Source: CAZAFM01 sp964484395
GTDB lineage: Bacteria; Campylobacterota; Campylobacteria; Campylobacterales; CAZAFM01
Direction: 5' to 3'
Assembly (NCBI GenBank): GCA_964484395.1
Contig: CAZAFM010000095.1
Location: 1-7,590 of the forward strand
Length of the DNA: 7,590 nt
Within the stretch, counting starts at the first letter, position 1. The number at the start of each line of letters is the position of its first letter. Both the position numbers and the translations under genes were made by a program. Under the pieces are notes generated by a model, which did not search any database, was not told where the DNA came from, and saw nothing but the letters and a program-made list of their open reading frames with translations. Positions 6,237 to 7,590 of this stretch are shown here, in pieces.

Positions 6237-6761
6237 ATGCTTGATATTTTTAAAGCCTCTTTGCAAAAGTGGGGCAGGATACACTCTCTAACTTCAGATA
6301 GTAGCTCTAAAGCCATAGATGAAAACATAGAGGACTCACTATATCCACTAGAGTTTTTAGAGTTTGGAAAAAACATAGCAGATATTGGAAGTGGAGCTGG
6401 CTATCCTGCTCTGCCTCTAGCTTCTAAGCTTACAGAGTCTCACTTTACACTTTTTGAGCCACTTGGTAAAAAGGCCTCTTTTTTACTAAACACCTCAATA
6501 GAGATGGGGCTAAAAAATGTAACCGTACTTCAAAAAAGAGTAGAGGAGCATAGTGGGAAGTTTGATATGATTATCTCAAGGGCTGTTGGAGATATTGATA
6601 CTATTTTAGATATATCAAGCTCTATCTCCACTCCTAGCACACTCTATCTACTTTATAGTGGTGAGATTAAAGCTGGAAAGTACAAAGAGGTAGTATCAAC
6701 TAAGAGAAGAAAAAAAAGAGTTTACTGCTACTTCAAAAAATCTGACTTAACACATACTTAA
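6237..6761 (+). CDS. rsmG: 16S rRNA (guanine527-N7)-methyltransferase RsmG
   Basis: RsmG (GidB) uses S-adenosylmethionine to methylate N7 of G527 in the 530 loop of 16S rRNA; its loss gives low-level streptomycin resistance in other bacteria. The 174-residue protein shows IEDSLYPLEF at 31-40 (matching the HilDSL motif with His lost), the SAM-binding ADIGSGAGYPALPLA at 48-62, the acidic residue Glu74 in LFEPLGKKASFLL, LKNVTVLQKRVEE at 92-104 and FDMIISRAVGDI at 109-120. It is shorter than the roughly 200-residue enterobacterial enzyme, as is usual for Campylobacterota. The family's conserved Y-K-G near the C-terminus reads YSG (140-142). The ATG follows the ttcA stop with no gap, and AAGAGG at 6219-6224 is 12 bases upstream, so translation probably depends on coupling. 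Transcription likely comes through ttcA from the toxin-antitoxin promoter or beyond. Confidence 0.93.
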   Translation: MLDIFKASLQKWGRIHSLTSDSSSKAIDENIEDSLYPLEFLEFGKNIADIGSGAGYPALPLASKLTESHFTLFEPLGKKASFLLNTSIEMGLKNVTVLQKRVEEHSGKFDMIISRAVGDIDTILDISSSISTPSTLYLLYSGEIKAGKYKEVVSTKRRKKRVYCYFKKSDLTHT

Positions 6762-6811
6762 CACTCAGATGATAAAATCTCACCGTTAGTCGCCAAAATA
6801 CACAGATTTAG

Positions 6812-6834
6812 CCCCTAGATACACCCACTGGGGG
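6812..6834. terminator. GC-rich hairpin downstream of rsmG, possible weak terminator
   Basis: CCCCTAG (6812-6818) and CTGGGGG (6828-6834) form a 7-bp stem with one G-T wobble round a 9-base loop. The sequence just after is TATGTCTTTTG, not a clean T-run, so it is at best a weak rho-independent terminator for rsmG. It begins 50 bases after the rsmG stop. A second, mutually exclusive hairpin, ATACACCC (6819-6826) with GGGGGTAT (6830-6837), one mismatch, overlaps it. It may belong to the larger structured block at 6847-6970. Confidence 0.3.
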
Positions 6835-6846
6835 TATGTCTTTTGA

Positions 6847-6970
6847 CTTTAAAGCACCAAAGGTGCAAAGAGCCTACTGCTGAAGATTCGAGCGAAGCGA
6901 CAATTCCGCAACGAAGTGAGGACAAAACTCAGCGTTAGCGTAGCTTTAAGAAGATTTGCTTCGTAAGCCT
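6847..6970. repeat. Hairpin-rich intergenic block with degenerate 20-base periodic motif
   Basis: Between rsmG and the converging chemoreceptor gene lies non-coding DNA with several short structures. GCACC-AAA-GGTGC (6854-6866) is a perfect 5-bp hairpin, flanked by CTTT (6847-6850) and AAAG (6867-6870) which can pair too. Three related 10-mers start exactly 20 bases apart: AGCGAAGCGA (6891), ACGAAGTGAG (6911) and AGCGTTAGCG (6931). A last hairpin pairs GCTT (6943-6946) with AAGC (6965-6968) and GAAG (6950-6953) with CTTC (6959-6962). Hand-counted G+C over 6871-6960 is about 47%, above the neighbouring genes. It may be a dispersed intergenic repeat or part of a small RNA; neither can be settled from one copy. 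I see no tRNA and no convincing gene in it. Confidence 0.4.
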
Positions 6971-6977
6971 ATCATTA

Positions 6978-7590
6978 CTAGTTGTGGTGTGAAATCTTAT
7001 CCATCAGATCAAAAAGTATCTTAGAGTTATCCTCCATTTGCTGAAGATTTTCTACAACCATATCTGAGTTTTCTATACAGCTACCGTTCTTTACGCAACT
7101 TAGAGCTTCTTTTATGTAGTTGTGTACATTTTTGTGAGGCTCATGAAGCTCTGTAAACTCATTTAGGTGTCCAAATTTCTCTTTGCCCTCTGCATGATAC
7201 CAGCGCCCTAGTAAGCACTCAGTTTCACTTGCTACATTAAAATCACTGTCTTGAGATGAGAAGCTATTGTATGCATTAGCTTTGAAGACTATGTGGTCTA
7301 TTTTTGCAAGAGTGATAAAGGTGATGTTTTCAAGTGAGTTTGCATCTTTGTTAATCTCTACAGAGTCTTTTTCAAAAATCTCAAATACTTTGTTTAGGTT
7401 GAGTATCTTATCACCTACATCCTTAGCGATAGTTGCTACAGTCTCAGAATTATCCTCTATATTAGTCACTTCTTGTTGCATGCTCTGGATTGATATAGAT
7501 ATCTCAGATGTTGCTTTTCTTGTCTTTTCAGCTAACTCCCTGACATTCTCAGCAACTACTGCAAACCCTCTGCCATGCTCTCCTGCCCTA
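6978..7590 (-). CDS. Methyl-accepting chemotaxis protein with C-terminal CZB domain, 5' end missing
   Basis: The visible 203 residues are the C-terminal part; the open frame continues past the right edge without a stop. Residues 1-20 carry the hairpin tip of the MCP signalling domain (RAGEHGRGFAVVAENVREL), which contacts CheA and CheW. A coiled helix follows to about 85. Residues about 89-165 form a chemoreceptor zinc-binding (CZB) domain: His99 in KIDHIVFKAN, Cys125 in CLLGRWYHAEGKEKFG, and His152 and His156 in EPHKNVH supply the 3-His/1-Cys zinc site. The Cys-zinc pair in this domain is known in other bacteria (for example Helicobacter TlpD) to respond to hypochlorite and zinc. Whether this receptor is membrane-bound or soluble cannot be seen, as the sensor half is outside. 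The ATG at 7481 is an internal Met, not a start. The gene converges on rsmG across 216 bases. Confidence 0.93.
   Translation of the reverse strand, partial: RAGEHGRGFAVVAENVRELAEKTRKATSEISISIQSMQQEVTNIEDNSETVATIAKDVGDKILNLNKVFEIFEKDSVEINKDANSLENITFITLAKIDHIVFKANAYNSFSSQDSDFNVASETECLLGRWYHAEGKEKFGHLNEFTELHEPHKNVHNYIKEALSCVKNGSCIENSDMVVENLQQMEDNSKILFDLMDKISHHN

Noticed and set aside
6836..6883. 15-codon open frame (MSFDFKAPKVQRAYC) after the GGGGG run
   Set aside because: Very short, overlaps the hairpins, and the purine-rich stretch is too close to the ATG to be a normal ribosome binding site.
6762..6977. tRNA gene or CRISPR array in the gap after rsmG
   Set aside because: No cloverleaf or T-arm consensus is visible, and the short motifs are degenerate, only 10 bases long and lack regular repeat-spacer units.
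6978..7481. A stand-alone 167-residue CZB protein starting at ATG 7481
   Set aside because: The frame continues upstream without a stop to the window edge, and the extra 36 residues contain the conserved MCP signalling tip, so the Met is internal.

Overview
The window looks like chromosomal DNA from a free-living member of the Campylobacterota (formerly Epsilonproteobacteria), probably a relative of Sulfurimonas. The grounds are the low G+C with heavy use of AGA, ATA and CTA codons, short intergenic gaps, promoters with an extended -10 and no clear -35, and the gene set itself (LepA, a YihY/BrkB protein, AMMECR1, a TtcA-like protein, a short RsmG and a CZB chemoreceptor). This placement is inferred from pattern recognition, not from a search.

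Left part (1-1466, minus strand): two envelope genes run leftward as an operon. The first encodes an exported protein with N-terminal TPR repeats and a C-terminal beta-barrel that resembles surface lipoprotein assembly modifier (Slam/DUF560) proteins. Thirteen bases later begins an exported FecR-domain-like protein, cut off by the window edge. The 114-126 bp between the TPR gene and lepA (depending on the start used) carries divergent promoters.

Centre (1581-4757, plus strand): lepA, a yihY/brkB-type inner-membrane gene and an AMMECR1 (AmmeMemoRadiSam system A) gene are packed head to tail. They overlap by 1 and 32 bases, so they look like one translationally coupled operon. Next comes a small type II toxin-antitoxin module (4821-5464, Phd/YefM-like antitoxin and PIN-domain toxin) with its own strong extended -10 and paired upstream repeats. 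Its DNA is clearly more AT-rich than its neighbours, so it is probably an acquired cassette.

Right part: a TtcA-like PP-loop tRNA-thiolation gene (TTG start) follows the toxin by 13 bases and is directly abutted by rsmG (16S rRNA m7G methyltransferase). lepA, ttcA and rsmG all serve translation or RNA modification. A 216-bp non-coding gap (6762-6977) is rich in hairpins and short degenerate repeats. Beyond it, a methyl-accepting chemotaxis protein with a C-terminal zinc-binding CZB domain runs leftward from the right edge (5' end missing).

The points most worth a second look are the loss of the second cysteine of the CxxC cluster motif in the TtcA-like protein, the structured intergenic segment at 6812-6970, the toxin-antitoxin promoter architecture, and the exported TPR-barrel/FecR pair. 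I found no clear case of a wholly new multi-gene system.
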